From contig NC_080185.1 in NCBI RefSeq assembly GCF_950295315.1, positions 43,375,387 through 43,439,386 on the forward strand: 64,000 nucleotides of DNA, in the 5' to 3' direction. The DNA comes from Erinaceus europaeus (lineage: Eukaryota > Chordata > Mammalia > Eulipotyphla > Erinaceidae). This document shows, piece by piece, positions 34,631-46,279 of this stretch; position 1 is the first letter of the stretch; every line of letters begins with the position of its first letter. Under the pieces are notes generated by a model. The model saw only the letters and a program-made list of their open reading frames with translations. It had not been told where the DNA came from and searched no databases. Both the position numbers and the translations under genes were made by a program.

Positions 34631-35150
34631 CATTGAATATACATGTTGAATACACACGCACATACACACACCGAGACTCACATACACACAGCTTTCTGTC
34701 TTTTCCCTCTCTTTCCCTGCTGGCACTGCATTAATCTGTAGGTTGGTTTCTTTTAGTGGCAATCCTAGATCACATAAATCTTTATTTTCTTTATTCCTTT
34801 TTCTTTCTTCCACTCTGACTGGATAAATGCAACCATCCTATTTTTACAATTCATAGATTATTTTCTCTGATTGATCCATTCTGCTGGTTGTGCTATCTAG
34901 TGTACTTCTTATTCATTGTATTCCTCAGTACCCGAATTTTTAAAAGTCTCTTACTAAACTTCTCATCTTGTTAATGCATTGCTCTGATTTCATTGAGCTC
35001 TCTTTCCGTTTTATTGTCGCTCGCTGAGTTTCCTTAGGATGACTCATCTGAATGCTTTATTAGATGAATCACCGATTTCTGTATCTTTCAGACTGGCTAC
35101 TGGAAAATTACTGTAATCTTTTGCTGGTATCGTGTATCAATGATAGCTTT
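34631..35150. other. Intron sequence, possibly ancient L1/HAL1-like
   Basis: 'gctcgctgagtttccttagg' and 'tttctgtatctttcagactgg' recall a reversed old-L1 internal segment; weak. Confidence 0.3.
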
Positions 35151-35154
35151 TCAG

Positions 35155-35275
35155 TTTTTTTTTCCAGAACACTGAGCAACTATGGTTTATAATGGTGCAG
35201 GGGACTGAACCTGGGACTTCAGAGTCTCAGGCATGAAAGTCTCTTTGCATAACCATTATGCTACCTACCCGACCA
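35155..35275 (-). repeat. SINE-D
   Basis: 'cagaacactgagcaactatgg' region to 'gtctctttgcataacc' and 'atgctacctacccg'. Confidence 0.7.
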
Positions 35276-35998
35276 TTTTTTTTTTCTGGTTCTTAGAGTC
35301 TTACAAAGCTACCTTTGCCTGTAAAGCACCAGTCATTTCCAACCAAACTTACTAATTGACTTTATGAGAGACATTACTCTCATGTATCCTGCTAGGGACT
35401 CTGAAACATTCAGAGATCCTTAAGTAGACGCTCACTCTACACTTGTTCCTTTTGGGGGGGCAGAATTCTTAAGCCTTGTATGCCTCTCTTGATCCTCCAA
35501 TGCAACCAGGCAAGGGGGGCTAAAGCTCAAGCTTGTGTCTTCTCTCCCTGCCAACATCACCCCCTGCCCCAGAGGCCTGCTGTCTTTCTGCACATGCTCA
35601 CTAGTTGTCTGACCAGGCATGTCTCACTGCCATCAGGAACAAGTCCAGTTTACGAGTGTGTGCCTCAGGTACACAGAACACTGGAACATGGGTGCCTCTG
35701 GACCAGCTGAGGGGATCCACAGGCAACATGTCCCCAGTCACTTGGGGAGTGGACTTCATGATAAGAGTGCACAACGTGACTAGAAGTCCCTTTACCGCCC
35801 TCCCAGAGTCCTATCAGCTATTACTCTAGTCTCTTTCCTACCGCTGGTCATGCAGCTTGTGATTGAGGCTCTGGGTAGGATGCTCAAGGGAAGGGGATCT
35901 GCTGACAACATCCAGTTTTGTTGCGGGGAAGGCAGGCTCTCACTCACTTGCTTTCACTTTCTCCAAAGGAAGAATTCCTGGGCCAAGAATATCTCTCA
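35276..35998. other. Intron sequence, nothing recognised
   Basis: Unassigned. Open frames here have no family resemblance or splice-bordered structure. Confidence 0.4.
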
Positions 35999-36530
35999 TG
36001 GACCAGGTAGTGGCATACCCAGTTGAGCATACATATTACCATGCTCAAGGACCTGGGTTTGAGCCTCTGCTCCCCACCTGCAGGGCGGGAAGACATTTCA
36101 CGAGTTGTGAGGCATGTCTGCAGGTGTCTTTCTCTCTCCCTTTCTATCACCCCCACCCCTCTCAATTTCTCTCTGTCCTATCAAATAAAGTAGGAAGAAA
36201 AATAAAAGAAAAAATGGCTGCCAGGAGTGGTGGGTTTTTTAAAAAATTGTTTTTTTAAAGTATCTTTATTTATTTATTTATTGGATAGACAGAAATTGAG
36301 AGGGAAGGGGGAGATAGAGAGGGAGAGAGACAGAGAGACACCTGCAGCACTGCTTCACCACTATCGAAGCTTTCCCCCTGTAATTTGGGACCAGGGGCTT
36401 GAACCTGGGTCCTTGTACACTGTGACATGTGTGGTCAACCAGGTGCGCCACCAACTGGCCCCAGAGTGGTGGATTTTTAGTGCTGGCACTGATCTCCAGC
36501 AGTAACTCTGGTGGCAATAACAAAATAAAA
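35999..36530 (+). repeat. SINE-B/ext split by a reversed SINE-B
   Basis: Left part to 'gccaggagtggtgggttttt' (36233), right part from 'ccagagtggtggatttttag' (36463). The broken extension module resumes after the insert. Confidence 0.85.
36236..36463 (-). repeat. SINE-B nested in the extension module
   Basis: 'atttattggatagacagaaa' to 'caccaactggcccc'. TSD 'agtggtggRtttt' on both sides. Confidence 0.85.
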
Positions 36531-36544
36531 ACAAAGATCTCTCA

Positions 36545-36690
36545 TTGTCTTGGAGTTGCCGAAGTAGATAAAACATTGGACTCTCAGGTGTAAGGTCCTG
36601 AGTTCAATTCCTGGCATTATATCTGCCAGAGTGATGTTATGCTTCTCTCCCCCCCCATAAATAAATAAGTAAAGAAACAAATCTGAAAAA
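36545..36690 (+). repeat. SINE-C
   Basis: 'gaagtagataaaacattgg', 'gagttcaattcctggc', 'gccagagtgatgttatgc'. Confidence 0.75.
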
Positions 36691-36914
36691 AGAAGGCCTT
36701 TCTTAGCACTGAGCCTCCTTGGAGAAAGGGTAACATGGGTAAAGCAAACTGATTTTTTTTTTTGCTTTCTAAATGCATCCAAACTTGGTTTTTTCTGTGG
36801 TTCTTTGTTTGGTTTTGGACCCAACACTACTGGGACTTCTCTTCTAGGCTCCTGGACTCCAGCAAGTGTCTCTTGTCTGTGGGTGACCATCTACAACAGT
36901 GTTTTCCAGAGGGT

Positions 36915-37422
36915 CCTGGATTTTGTTTTTTAATTTTTATTTATAAAAAGGAAACACTGACAAAAACCATAGGATAAGAGGGATACAACTCCACATAATT
37001 CCCACCCCCAGAACTCCGTATCCCATCCCCTCCCGATAGCTTTCCTATTCTTTTTAAATTTTTTTAAATTTATTATCTTTATTTCTTTTTATATTTCTTT
37101 ATTCCCTTTTGGTGCCCTTGTTTTTTTTTTAATTGTTGTTGTTATTGATGTCATTGTTGTTGGACAGGACACAGAGAAATGGAGAGAGGAGGGGAAGACG
37201 GAGAGAGGAGGGGAAGACAGGGGGAGAGAAAGACAGACACCTGCAGACCTGCTTTACCACCTGTGAAGCGACTCCCCTGCAGGTGGGGAGCCAGAGGCTC
37301 AAACCGGGATCCTTACGCCGGCCCTTCGGTCCTTGTGCTTTGTGCCACATGCGCTTAACCCGCTGCGCTACTGCTACTGCCCAACTCCCAGCTTTCCTAT
37401 TCTGTACCCCTTTGGGAGAATT
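36915..37422 (-). mobile_element. L1 type 1 3' end, reversed, split by a SINE-A
   Basis: 'aaaaaggaaacactgacaa' to 'ctcccgatagctttcctatt' at 37050; the L1 goes on at 37391-37422. Confidence 0.8.
37052..37389 (-). repeat. SINE-A with TSD and duplicated purine part
   Basis: TSD 'agctttcctattct' at 37038-37051 and 37390-37403. 'gagaggaggggaagac' occurs twice in its purine block. Confidence 0.9.
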
Positions 37423-37448
37423 TAGGCAAGACGGTTTGGTGCTATTTT

Positions 37449-37726
37449 TTAAAAAATATTTATTTATTTATTCCCTTTTGTTGCCCTTGTTGTTTTATTG
37501 TTGTAGTTATTATTGTTGTTGTCGTTGTTGGATAGGACAGAGAGATATGGAGAGAGGAGGGGAAGACAGAGAGGAGGAGAGAAAGATAGACACCTGCAGA
37601 CCTGCTTCACCACCTGTGAAGTGACTCCCCTGCAGGTGGGGGGCCGGGGTTCGAACCGGGATCCTTATGCCAGTCTTTGTGCTTTACGCCACCTGCGCTT
37701 AACCCGCTGCGCTACAGCCCGACTCC
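37449..37726 (-). repeat. SINE-A with perfect 17-bp TSD
   Basis: 'cggtttggtgctatttt' at 37432-37448 and 37727-37743. Confidence 0.95.
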
Positions 37727-37854
37727 CGGTTTGGTGCTATTTTATGGTCATTGGAGGGTCCACAGCCGGAACCAAAGTCTGTATGCCTGTTGCCTGGCAC
37801 GCAGGTGAGTAAGATTCCTCCTTTTATTTATTTATTACTCTATTTATTTAGTTA

Positions 37855-38105
37855 TTATTTTTGCCACGAGGGTTATCACTGGTGTTTGGTGCCTACACAA
37901 CTCCACTGTTACCGGCTGTCATTTTGTTTATGGCAGGTGAGATCCAGAGGATTAGAGGGGAGAGAGAGAGAGAGAAAGGAAGAAAGAGATAGAAAGGAGA
38001 GACACTGCTCTTCCCCTTCGTAGGTAGGAACAAGGACCTTGAACCCGGGTTCTCATACATGGTTATTATGTGTGCTCTGTTGGGTGGGTCACCACCTAGT
38101 CTCCC
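37855..38105 (-). repeat. SINE-B/ext, divergent
   Basis: 'gccacgagggttatcactgg', purine block, head ending 'tcaccacctagtctccc'. Confidence 0.65.
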
Positions 38106-38645
38106 ACAAAGGTACTTCTGTCTGTGGACATATGCCAAACTGTTGTTGAAGGGGTTTTACCGACAAGAGTCATTATATTCAGCCATCTTGGTGACGTATA
38201 TACTCTCGTTTAACTCGCCGGCATTACGGCATTGTCACACTGTTGTGGCTGTGAGACACACAGTCTGTAGACAGTTGTTAATGCTCTAGAGGCAACTGAG
38301 GGGAAACTCTGATCTGTATTATCCAGAGCCTCTTGTGTGCCCTGAGAAGAATTTCATTTGTGGCAGTCTTCCAGAGGGACAGTCTTGAAAAATAAACAGT
38401 GGGCACTGAGCCGGGCCCTGTACTATTTAACTTATTCTTGTACTCTTGATGAAAGCAGAAAACAAAATGAAATAATCCCATGGGTCATTTCTGATGACAA
38501 CTTCTACTAAATCTTGAATGAGGCTAAAGTTGAACATACATATACTTTTTTTCAGAGCTCAATGAAATCACATTCCCCGTTGCAAGCCACATGAGATAAA
38601 AATAACTCCCTACCTCAAAAACCAACAACAACAAAAACAACTTAC
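38106..38645. other. Intron sequence up to a DOCK11 exon
   Basis: No repeat recognised. The last bases 38641-38645 are the GTAAG donor of the exon at 38646. Confidence 0.5.
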
Positions 38646-38703
38646 TTTTTCGATGGAGAAACTCAGCCACCAAAGCTGCTACATGGACATAACACATCGC
38701 TGC
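38646..38703 (-). CDS. DOCK11: DOCK11 short exon, DHR2 start
   Basis: 58 bases, 19 codons [19 protein letters not shown] plus one base that begins a split lysine codon. It starts in phase 0. The donor is AAAAA|GTAAGT and the acceptor has a T10 tract before CCAG. This is the first helix pair of the DHR2 domain: the 'A-MCY-H-AALVAE-L' pattern is shared by all subfamily D members, and 'EFLHRK' fits DOCK11. It lies only 113 bp from the exon before it, while the intron that follows is 18.3 kb. The frame joins LFPSGC of the exon at 20222-20328 through the split codon. Confidence 0.93.
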
Positions 38704-38816
38704 CTGGAAAAAAAAAAGACAATGATGACAAAGAAAGAACTGTCACAGTGAAATGCGGGGGTGGGGGTGGAGGGGGTTGCAGGGTGATGTTGATGACAAA
38801 ACTTTAAGAATGTCAC
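38704..38816 (-). other. 113-bp intron, C-rich in the transcript
   Basis: Shortest intron of the window. On the transcript strand it starts GTGACA, carries runs of C (38757-38779 region) and ends in a T10 tract and CCAG. Confidence 0.9.
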
Positions 38817-39032
38817 CTCTGAGTAGTCGCCATTTTTAATATGAATCTTGGCCATGCTGTCAAGCCAGGTTTTCCGGAGCTCGGGGGTACTTGCGTAGGA
38901 CTTGGCTAAACTATACTGGAGATCAATGAGCATCTCGGGGTCTTTCTCATGCTCCTTCATTTGAGCGGTGGCCATGAGAACAGTGCGGATTCTCTTGGTC
39001 AAGTCTTTGACTTCTGCAGGGAAAGCGGTTGC
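38817..39032 (-). CDS. DOCK11: DOCK11 exon, entry into DHR2
   Basis: 216 bases, 72 codons, phase 0 at both ends. It reads [20 protein letters not shown], then [20 protein letters not shown] and ends [12 protein letters not shown]. The '[20 protein letters not shown]' block is nearly invariant in DOCK9, DOCK10 and DOCK11 and links the armadillo-like part to the DHR2 (DOCKER) domain. The donor is GAG|GTGACA, the acceptor AAAATCAG|GCA with a rather weak pyrimidine tract. Residues '[11 protein letters not shown]' and '[12 protein letters not shown]' favour DOCK11 over DOCK10. It is the longest exon of the window. Confidence 0.95.
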
Positions 39033-39179
39033 CTGATTTTTAAAAATAAGAGCCACGTTATTCAGTATTACTGCTGTGCTCTGAGAGCGCTGCGAGTAAC
39101 GCACAATTTTCACTTACATACATTTCTTGGGTTTTGGTTCTTAGCATGGGGCATATGTAAAGAGCTTCCAATGAATTCT

Positions 39180-39352
39180 TTAATTTGTAAAGTTTTATTT
39201 TTCTTTGATACGGCAGAGAGAAATTGAGAAGGGAGAAAGGAAGGGGGAAGAGGGAAAGGGGGAGGGAGGGGGAGAGGGAGAGACCTGCAGCCCTGCTTCA
39301 CCACTTGTGAAGCTCCCTCCAAACCCCCCTCAGGTGGGGCTGGGGGTTTGAC
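39180..39352 (-). repeat. SINE-B, head missing
   Basis: 'tgatacggcagagagaaatt', 'tgcagccctgcttcacc', ends at 'gggctgggggtttga'. Confidence 0.7.
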
Positions 39353-40108
39353 AAGTAACTCTTTTTACAGTAGCCGACTAGCGCAGTTCTCAGAGGTTCG
39401 AAACGTGAAGGTGGCATATTTACAGCACCAAGAAGCATGGACTCTGGAGCTAGAGTCCTTGACTTTGAACACTCCCTCCTCCACTGTGAATTCTTCCATC
39501 ACAAAAGCAATCTAGAATCTTGACTATTGAGTCATTTTGGTTACCACAGTAACTATAAACTACTGGCAACTGACTATGTGCTAGGCAGTGGTCTGGATGC
39601 TTCATGTACTTCTATTTTCCCTTTAAATGAAGTGCTGCTGTGCACTTTTTGACTGATGGGGAAACAGAGGCATGGGGTGGTTCAGTAGCTTTGCCACTCT
39701 CAGGAGTTGGAAAGTCATTAGTCTCTCGAAGCAGCCTAGCTCTACAGTAAGTGAGCTTAGCCAGCCTTCCATATGGACAGACATTCCTATCCCATCAGTT
39801 GACTACCCGCTACGTGAAGGCAAAACCCACACTGGAAACAATTTCACCTAAACCAACAAGAAGAGCCCATGAATCACAGAACACTCTGAAGAGTAGAAAG
39901 AGATCAACTTCTTTCAAAGGGTTATTTTTGTCCCATGAAACATTAAGTTCAAGTTTCCTCTTTATACTGCCCACTGATAAGGAAGTCCTATCACTTCCTC
40001 TTACCCTTACTGGGAGGAACCACAATGATCCGTTTATGATTTACAGAAGATGAATTAAGGAATGGGTGCAGGAGTTTGGGGTGATTTTCAATGTGAATAC
40101 AATCAAAT
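39353..40108. other. Intron sequence with a reversed MIR
   Basis: 39565-39725 resembles a reversed MIR: 'actatgtgctaggcagtgg' and 'gatggggaaacagaggcatg'. The rest is unassigned. Confidence 0.55.
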
Positions 40109-40605
40109 GTGGGGGCCAAGCAGTGGCACAGCTGGTAGAGGGCACATATTACCATGAGTGAGGATCTGAGGCCAAGCTCCTAGGCCCCACCTACAGGGAG
40201 GAAGCTTCATGAGAGGCAGAGAGGTGCTGCAGATGTCTTCCCTTCTCTCTCCCTCTCCCTCCCCCACCTCTCTTTCTCCTGCCATCTATCAAATGAAAAA
40301 GGGGGGATGGCAGGGGGCCAGGTTGTGGCGTACCTGGTTGAACACACATTATAATGCACAAGGACCCAGGTTGTAGCCCCCAGTCCCCACCTACAGGGGG
40401 AAAACTTTGTGAGTGGTGAAACAGTGCTGCAGGTATCTCTCTGCCCCTCTTCCTCTCTATCTTCCCCGGCTTCCCTCTCAATTTCTGACTGTCTCTAGCC
40501 AATAAATACATAAAGATAATAAAAAAATTAAAAAACAAAAATGACCATCAGGAATGGTGGAGTAGTGTAAGCACTGAGCCTCAGTGATAACCTTGGTGGC
40601 AAAAA
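40109..40605 (+). repeat. Two SINE-B copies, the second inside the first's extension
   Basis: Copy 1 from 'gggccaagcagtggcacagc' to about 40312; copy 2 from 'gggccaggttgtggcgtacc' to 'agccaataaatacataaag'. The extension 'caggaatggtggagtagtg' of copy 1 resumes at about 40540. Confidence 0.75.
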
Positions 40606-40669
40606 AAAAAAAAAAAGACAACCCTAAGTAGAAGAAACCATTTTCAAAGATACCGTCTTGATTTCCTGG

Positions 40670-40752
40670 GCTAGAGAGGTGACTTAGTGGTAAAGCACTG
40701 TATGTAGGAGGCCCTGGGTTCAATCCCTGGTACTGTGTAAATATTTTTTTTC
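40670..40752 (+). repeat. SINE-H
   Basis: 'ggctagagaggtgacttagt', 'ggtaaagcactgtatgtagg', 'gggttcaatccctggtac': a tRNA-like unit with A and B box, short. Confidence 0.6.
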
Positions 40753-41718
40753 AAATTAAACAAATGAAAAATGTAACCATATACATAAGATGCCTTCTCA
40801 TACATTAAGACAACATGTATATTCTCTGGGCAGAGACAGACCTTGAAGTCTTAGTGCTTACTGGTTAAGGGCTGCCCTCCAGGAAGAAAATGAAGTCATT
40901 TCAGAAATAAGTCATAAAAAAAAAGATTTCCTATCACATACAGTCAAAACAAATGCCTCTCGCTTTGAAAGTGCTGAGAATGCAACTTGTTATGTAACAT
41001 GGAATTAAGGATGGCTAATACCTGGTCAAACAAACTCTTCTGTATATGATCAAACAATCCTAAATGAATCAAGTGGTTCCTGCACTCTTGGGATTAGCTG
41101 GGGCATATACTGATCCGCAGGGGAACCAGTAGAACTGGCTGAAAAGCAAACTTTCCCAGACTGAGAATGGCTGGCACATGAGTATGTGGTGTTTTTTTGT
41201 GTTTTTTTTTTTTCTCCTTTCCCCAATCTCAGCAATGTTCCTATGGGAATGGTTTCTGGCACATAGATTCTACACGTTCCAAACATCAAATATGCTGTGA
41301 CCACAACCTCCTTCCCATCCACCAGACTGTACACAACATTGTGAAGTTATGCTGAAGGATGACCTTTCCCAAGAATGAGGCTGATTCCTCTGGGAGGAAA
41401 GGTCCTCCTTCAACAAAGAAAGGTTCCTCTTCCCTTGGACTTATGTGTCACTGGGATCATGACCTGCTCACCAGGCAACCAAACAACAAAAGCCCTCTTA
41501 CCCTAGTTCAAGTTGCAAATGTATAGGTAAGAAAAAAGAATGACGGCCAGATGTTGGGCTTGGTCTCAAGTCAGCGGGCATATGAGAATAACTGCTCTTG
41601 GGATTTGGGATATACCAGTGAATTATTTATGGAAAGTCACAATCTGTTTCAGCAAGGATTCTTCTCCTTCTCCTTCTCCTCTTCCTCCTTTCTTTTTCTT
41701 CTTCTCTTCTTCTTCCTC
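40753..41718. other. Intron sequence, nothing recognised
   Basis: Single-copy-looking sequence; it ends in a TTC/TCC-rich run at about 41660-41720. Confidence 0.45.
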
Positions 41719-41719
41719 C

Positions 41720-42586
41720 CCCCCCTTTTTTATTGCCACCATGGTTATTGCTGGGGCTCAGTACCTACACAAGGAATCTACCACTTCTGGCGGCCATTTC
41801 TTTTGTTTTTTAATTTTTTAAAATATTTATTTATTTCATTTTGTTGCCCTTGGGTTTTTTTTATTTATTTAAGAAAGGATTAATTAACAAAACCATAAGG
41901 TAGGAGGGGTACAACTCCACACAATTCTCACCACCCAATCTCCATAACCCACCCCCCTCCCCTGATAGCTTTCCCATTCTCTAGCCCTCTGGGAGCATGG
42001 ACCCAGGGTCATTGAGGGTTGCAGAAGGTAGAAGGTCTGGCTTCTGTAATTGCTTCCCCGCTGAACATGGGCGTTGACTGGTCGGTCCATACTCGCAGTC
42101 TGCCTCTCTCTTTCCCTAGTAGGGTGTGTCTCTGGGGAAGCTGAGCTCCAGGACACATTGGTGGGGTCTTCAATTCAGGGGCCTTGTTTTTTTACTATAG
42201 TAGTTATTACTGTTGTTATTGATGTTGTCATTGTTGGATAGGACAGAGAGAAATGGAGAGAGGAGGGGAAGACAGAGACGGGGAGAGAAAGACAGACACC
42301 TGCAGACCTGCTTCACTGCCTGTGAAGCGACTCCCCTGCAGGTGGGGAGCCAGGGGCTCAAACTGGGATCCTTAGGCCGGTCCTTGTGCTTTGCGCCACC
42401 TGCGTTTAACCCGCTGGGCCATTTCTTTTAATAAAGAGAAACTGAGAGAGAAGGTGGGTACACAGGGGAAGAGAGAGACACTTGAGCACTGCTCCACTGC
42501 TTGTGAAACTTCCCCCCTTCCGGTGAGGAACAGGAGCTTGAACCTACATCCTTGTGCTCTATTAGGTATGCCATGGCCCAGCCCCT
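41720..42586 (-). repeat. Three-level nest: SINE-B/ext, SINE-A, L1 3' end
   Basis: Outer reversed SINE-B/ext: 41730-41802 and 42415-42586 ('ataaagagaaactgagag', head ending 'catggcccagcccc'). Middle reversed SINE-A: 41803-41855 and 42180-42414, with TSD 'ggccatttctttt' on both sides. Inner reversed L1 type 1 3' end: about 41856-42179 ('gattaattaacaaaaccat' to 'ggtggggtcttc'). Confidence 0.85.
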
Positions 42587-43243
<657 letters not shown>

Positions 43244-43271
43244 TCAACAGAAAAAAAAAAAGGCTCCCTTT

Positions 43272-43425
43272 GTGGCCTGGGAGGTGGTACAATGGATAAA
43301 GCATTGGGTTCTCAAGCATGACATCCAGAGTTCAATCCCCTGCAGCACATGTACCAGAGTGATGTCTGGTTCTTTCTCGCTCTTCTCCTTTCTCATTAAT
43401 AAATAAAATATTTTAAAAAAATAAT
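43272..43425 (+). repeat. SINE-C with perfect TSD
   Basis: 13-bp TSD 'aaaggctcccttt' at 43259-43271 and 43426-43438. Confidence 0.95.
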
Positions 43426-43539
43426 AAAGGCTCCCTTTAAAAATGCCTGCCCAGTTTCATCTGAATTGATTTTCTTCATCCGTGAGAGGGTTTAAATTCT
43501 TCTACTAAAATAACAACTTCCAACATTGTGATTTTAGAC

Positions 43540-43713
43540 TGGAGCAATAGCTCACTTGGATAGCATGCTGCTTTGTTAGGTGTAAGATCCAAGTTTGAGC
43601 CCAGCTACTCACCACACTGAAGAAAGCTTCAGGGCTGTGGTGTCATTTATTCTCTCTTCTCTGCTACTATGCCTCCCTGCCTTCTTTGTCTTTATCTAAA
43701 ACAAACAAACACT
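43540..43713 (+). repeat. SINE-E
   Basis: 'gactggagcaatagctcact', 'cacactgaagaaagcttc', 'tctctgctactatgcc', tail 'aaaacaaacaaac'. Confidence 0.8.
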
Positions 43714-43777
43714 GCAATTTCAAAAACCAAGGGGAGGAATTTTCTTAGGAGTGAAGATATTTTCAAACAGGTCACAT

Positions 43778-43928
43778 AGGTCTGGTAGAGGTAGTACAGT
43801 AGATAAATCACTAGAATTACAAGCATGCTGCCCCGAGTTTAATCCCCTGCAGCACATGCAACAGAGTAATGCTCTGGTTCTCTTTCTCTCTCCTCCTATC
43901 TCTCTCATTAGTTAAAAAATACAATTTT
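43778..43928 (+). repeat. SINE-C
   Basis: 'gaggtagtacagtagataaa', 'gcagcacatgcaacagag', 'ctctcattagttaaaaaa'. Confidence 0.75.
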
Positions 43929-43929
43929 T

Positions 43930-44495
43930 AAAAAATATTTATTTATTTATTCCCTTTTGTTGCCCTTGTTGTTTTAATATTTATTTTACATATTCCTTTA
44001 TGTTGTCCTTGTTGTTTTTTATTGTTGTAGTATTACTGTTGTTGTTGATGTCATCGTTGTTAGATAGGACAGAGAGAAATGGACAGAGGAGGTGAAGACT
44101 GAGAGGGGGAGAGAAAGACAGGCACCTGCAGACCTGCTTCACTGTCTGTGAAGCGACTCCCCTGCAGGTGGGGAGCCAGGGGATTGAACCAGGATCCTTA
44201 CTCTGGTCCTTGTGCTTTGCACTGCCTGCACTTAACCCGCTGCGCTACCGCCCGACTCCCCTGCCCTTGTTGTTTTATTGTTGTAGTTATTGTTGTTGTT
44301 GTTGATGTCGTCGTTGTTGGATAGGACAGAGAGTAATGGAGAGAGGAGGGGAAGACAGAGAGGGGGAGAAAAAGACAGGCACGTGCAGACCTGCTTCACT
44401 GCTTGTGAAGGGACTCCCCTGCAGGTGGGGAGCCGGGGGCTCGAACCGGGATCCTTACACCAGTCCTTGCACTTTGCACCACCACCTGCCAGCCC
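43930..44495 (-). repeat. SINE-A inserted in a SINE-A
   Basis: Outer reversed copy 43930-43972 and 44263-44495; inner reversed copy 43973-44262. 'tgcccttgttgtttt' marks the junctions on both sides. Confidence 0.85.
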
Positions 44496-44942
44496 TTAAT
44501 TCTGCTTCTCTAATGGTGCTTTCTCCCTCTCACTCATCTATTGTAATGTGCCTAAGATCTTTCTTTTTTTTTCTTCTCATTTCTAAGGTCTGCCTGGTAT
44601 AGTCAGCAGCATCTGCAATGGGTTTTTGAAGGAAGGTAGGGCATGGTAGTAGCTATGATTACAGGCTCTATAGACAGACTATATTAAGTTCAAATCTTGC
44701 CTTTGCCAATTATTTACTGGGTGCCTCATCTGCCTCATTTGTAAGAAAAAGATGGCAACAACCCTGACTTTATAGCGAGGCTGAGAGGATGGAAGGGTTC
44801 ATGATCAAGGTAGCAACACAAGTTCCTCCTTTAGTGACCACTTACTAATTATTGAAAACTTACTGTCTACCAGGCAACGTCCTAAGGTTCCACATTTAGT
44901 CGTTCATCTATATATGAAGGAAGGACTAAAAACACTGTGGTG
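44496..44942 (+). repeat. MIR in otherwise unassigned intron
   Basis: 44640-44820 reads like a sense MIR: 'gattacaggctctatagac', 'aagttcaaatcttgcc', 'ctcatctgcctcatttgt'. 44830-44900 resembles a reversed MIR end ('ctgtctaccaggcaacg'). Confidence 0.5.
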
Positions 44943-45235
44943 TGAGTCAGGCAGTAGCGCAGTGGGTTAAGCACAGGTGGTGCAAAGTGAAAGGACCACA
45001 TAAGGATCCCGGTTCAAGCCCCCTGCTCCCCACCTGCAGGGGAGTCGCTTCACAAGTGGTGAAGCAGGTCTTCAGGTGCCTGTCTTTCTCTCTCCCTTTC
45101 TGTCTTCCCCTCCTCTGTCCATTTCTCTCTGTCCTAAGCAACAGTGATGACATCAATAACAACAATAATAACTACAACAACAATAAAGAAACAAGGGCAA
45201 CAAAAGGGGATAAATAAATAAATATATTTAAAAAA
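44943..45235 (+). repeat. SINE-A
   Basis: 'caggcagtagcgcagtgggt' to 'caagggcaacaaaagggg' with (AAAT)n. 'aaaacactg' occurs on both sides. Confidence 0.88.
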
Positions 45236-45254
45236 CACTGGTATTCAAGGGACA

Positions 45255-45300
45255 CCTCATTAAAAGCAAACACTCACAGACCTAGTGTGTCATGTTGGCC
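45255..45300 (+). repeat. 46-bp direct repeat, copy 1
   Basis: 'cctcattaaaagcaaacact' and 'gtgtcatgttggcc'; matches 46723-46768 with about four differences. Confidence 0.85.
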
Positions 45301-45387
45301 ACATTAATTATATAGATTTTTTTTTTAGTATATAGCTGTAATTCCACCAGATATTTACATGTACTGATGACATCAAACATTAAGTTG

Positions 45388-45662
45388 CTGGGGTCAGGTA
45401 CTGATGGATCCAGTAGACTGCAAATGTTCCCATGATGTGCAAGGATCTGGGAGCAAGCCCCCAGTCCCCATGTGCAGGAGGAAGGAAGGCTTCACAAGTG
45501 GTGAAGCAGTGCTGCAGCTATGTTTCTGATTCCTTCTCCCTCTCTATTCTCTTCCCTCTCCATTTCTCTATCTCTATCAAATAAAAAAGAAAGGCTGCTG
45601 GGAGCAGTGAATACACCATTTAGGCACCAAGCCCCAGGGAAAAAACCCTGATGGCAAGAAAG
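45388..45662 (+). repeat. SINE-B/ext, divergent
   Basis: 'tgctggggtcaggtactgat', 'ggagcaagcccccagtcc', 'ctctatcaaataaaaaag', extension to 'ccctgatggcaagaaag'. Confidence 0.7.
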
Positions 45663-45689
45663 TTTTTTGTAATTTAAAGAAAATAAATA

Positions 45690-45949
45690 AAAGGGACAAA
45701 GTGGTGAACCAGTCAAACACACACATTACCATTCATGAGGATCTGGGTTCTAGTTCCCATTCCCCACCTGCAGGGAGAAAGCTTCATGAGTGGTGAGACA
45801 GGTCTGCAGGTGTCTTTCTTTCTCTCCTTCTCTCTATGTTCCTCCTCCCCTCTCAATTTCTATCTATCCTATAAAATTTTAAAAAAAGGCCACCAAGAGC
45901 AGTAGACTCGTCATGCAGGTACCAAGCCCCAGAGATAACCCTGGTGGCA

Positions 45950-45952
<3 letters not shown>
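45690..45952 (+). repeat. SINE-B/ext
   Basis: 'gtggtgaaccagtcaaacac', 'gcatgaggatctggg'-like body, extension 'gataaccctggtggcaaaa'. Confidence 0.75.
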
Positions 45953-45988
<36 letters not shown>

Positions 45989-45997
45989 AGAAAAAGG

Positions 45998-46165
45998 AGG
46001 GAGTCGGGCGGTAGCACAGTATCTTTCTCTCCTCCTCTCTGTCTTCCCCTCCTCTCTCGATTTCTCTCTGTCCTATCCAACAACAACTATGTCAATAACA
46101 ACAATAATAATAACCACAACAATAAAAGAAGGGCGACAAAAGGGAATAAATATATATTTAAAAAA
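45998..46165 (+). repeat. SINE-A with internal deletion
   Basis: Head 'gagtcgggcggtagcacagt' is joined at 46020 directly to the pyrimidine block 'atctttctctcctcctctct'. About 130 bases of body, including the B box and 'ggtgaagcaggtctgcagg', are missing. Confidence 0.88.
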
Positions 46166-46279
46166 ATAACTGGGCATGCTGGAACACTGCAAACTAAAAT
46201 TCTATTCCTTGTTACAGGTCATTTGGGAAGTGTTTTGCGTGCTATTTAGTCATTCCGTTTATTTTAAAAAAAAATAGAG

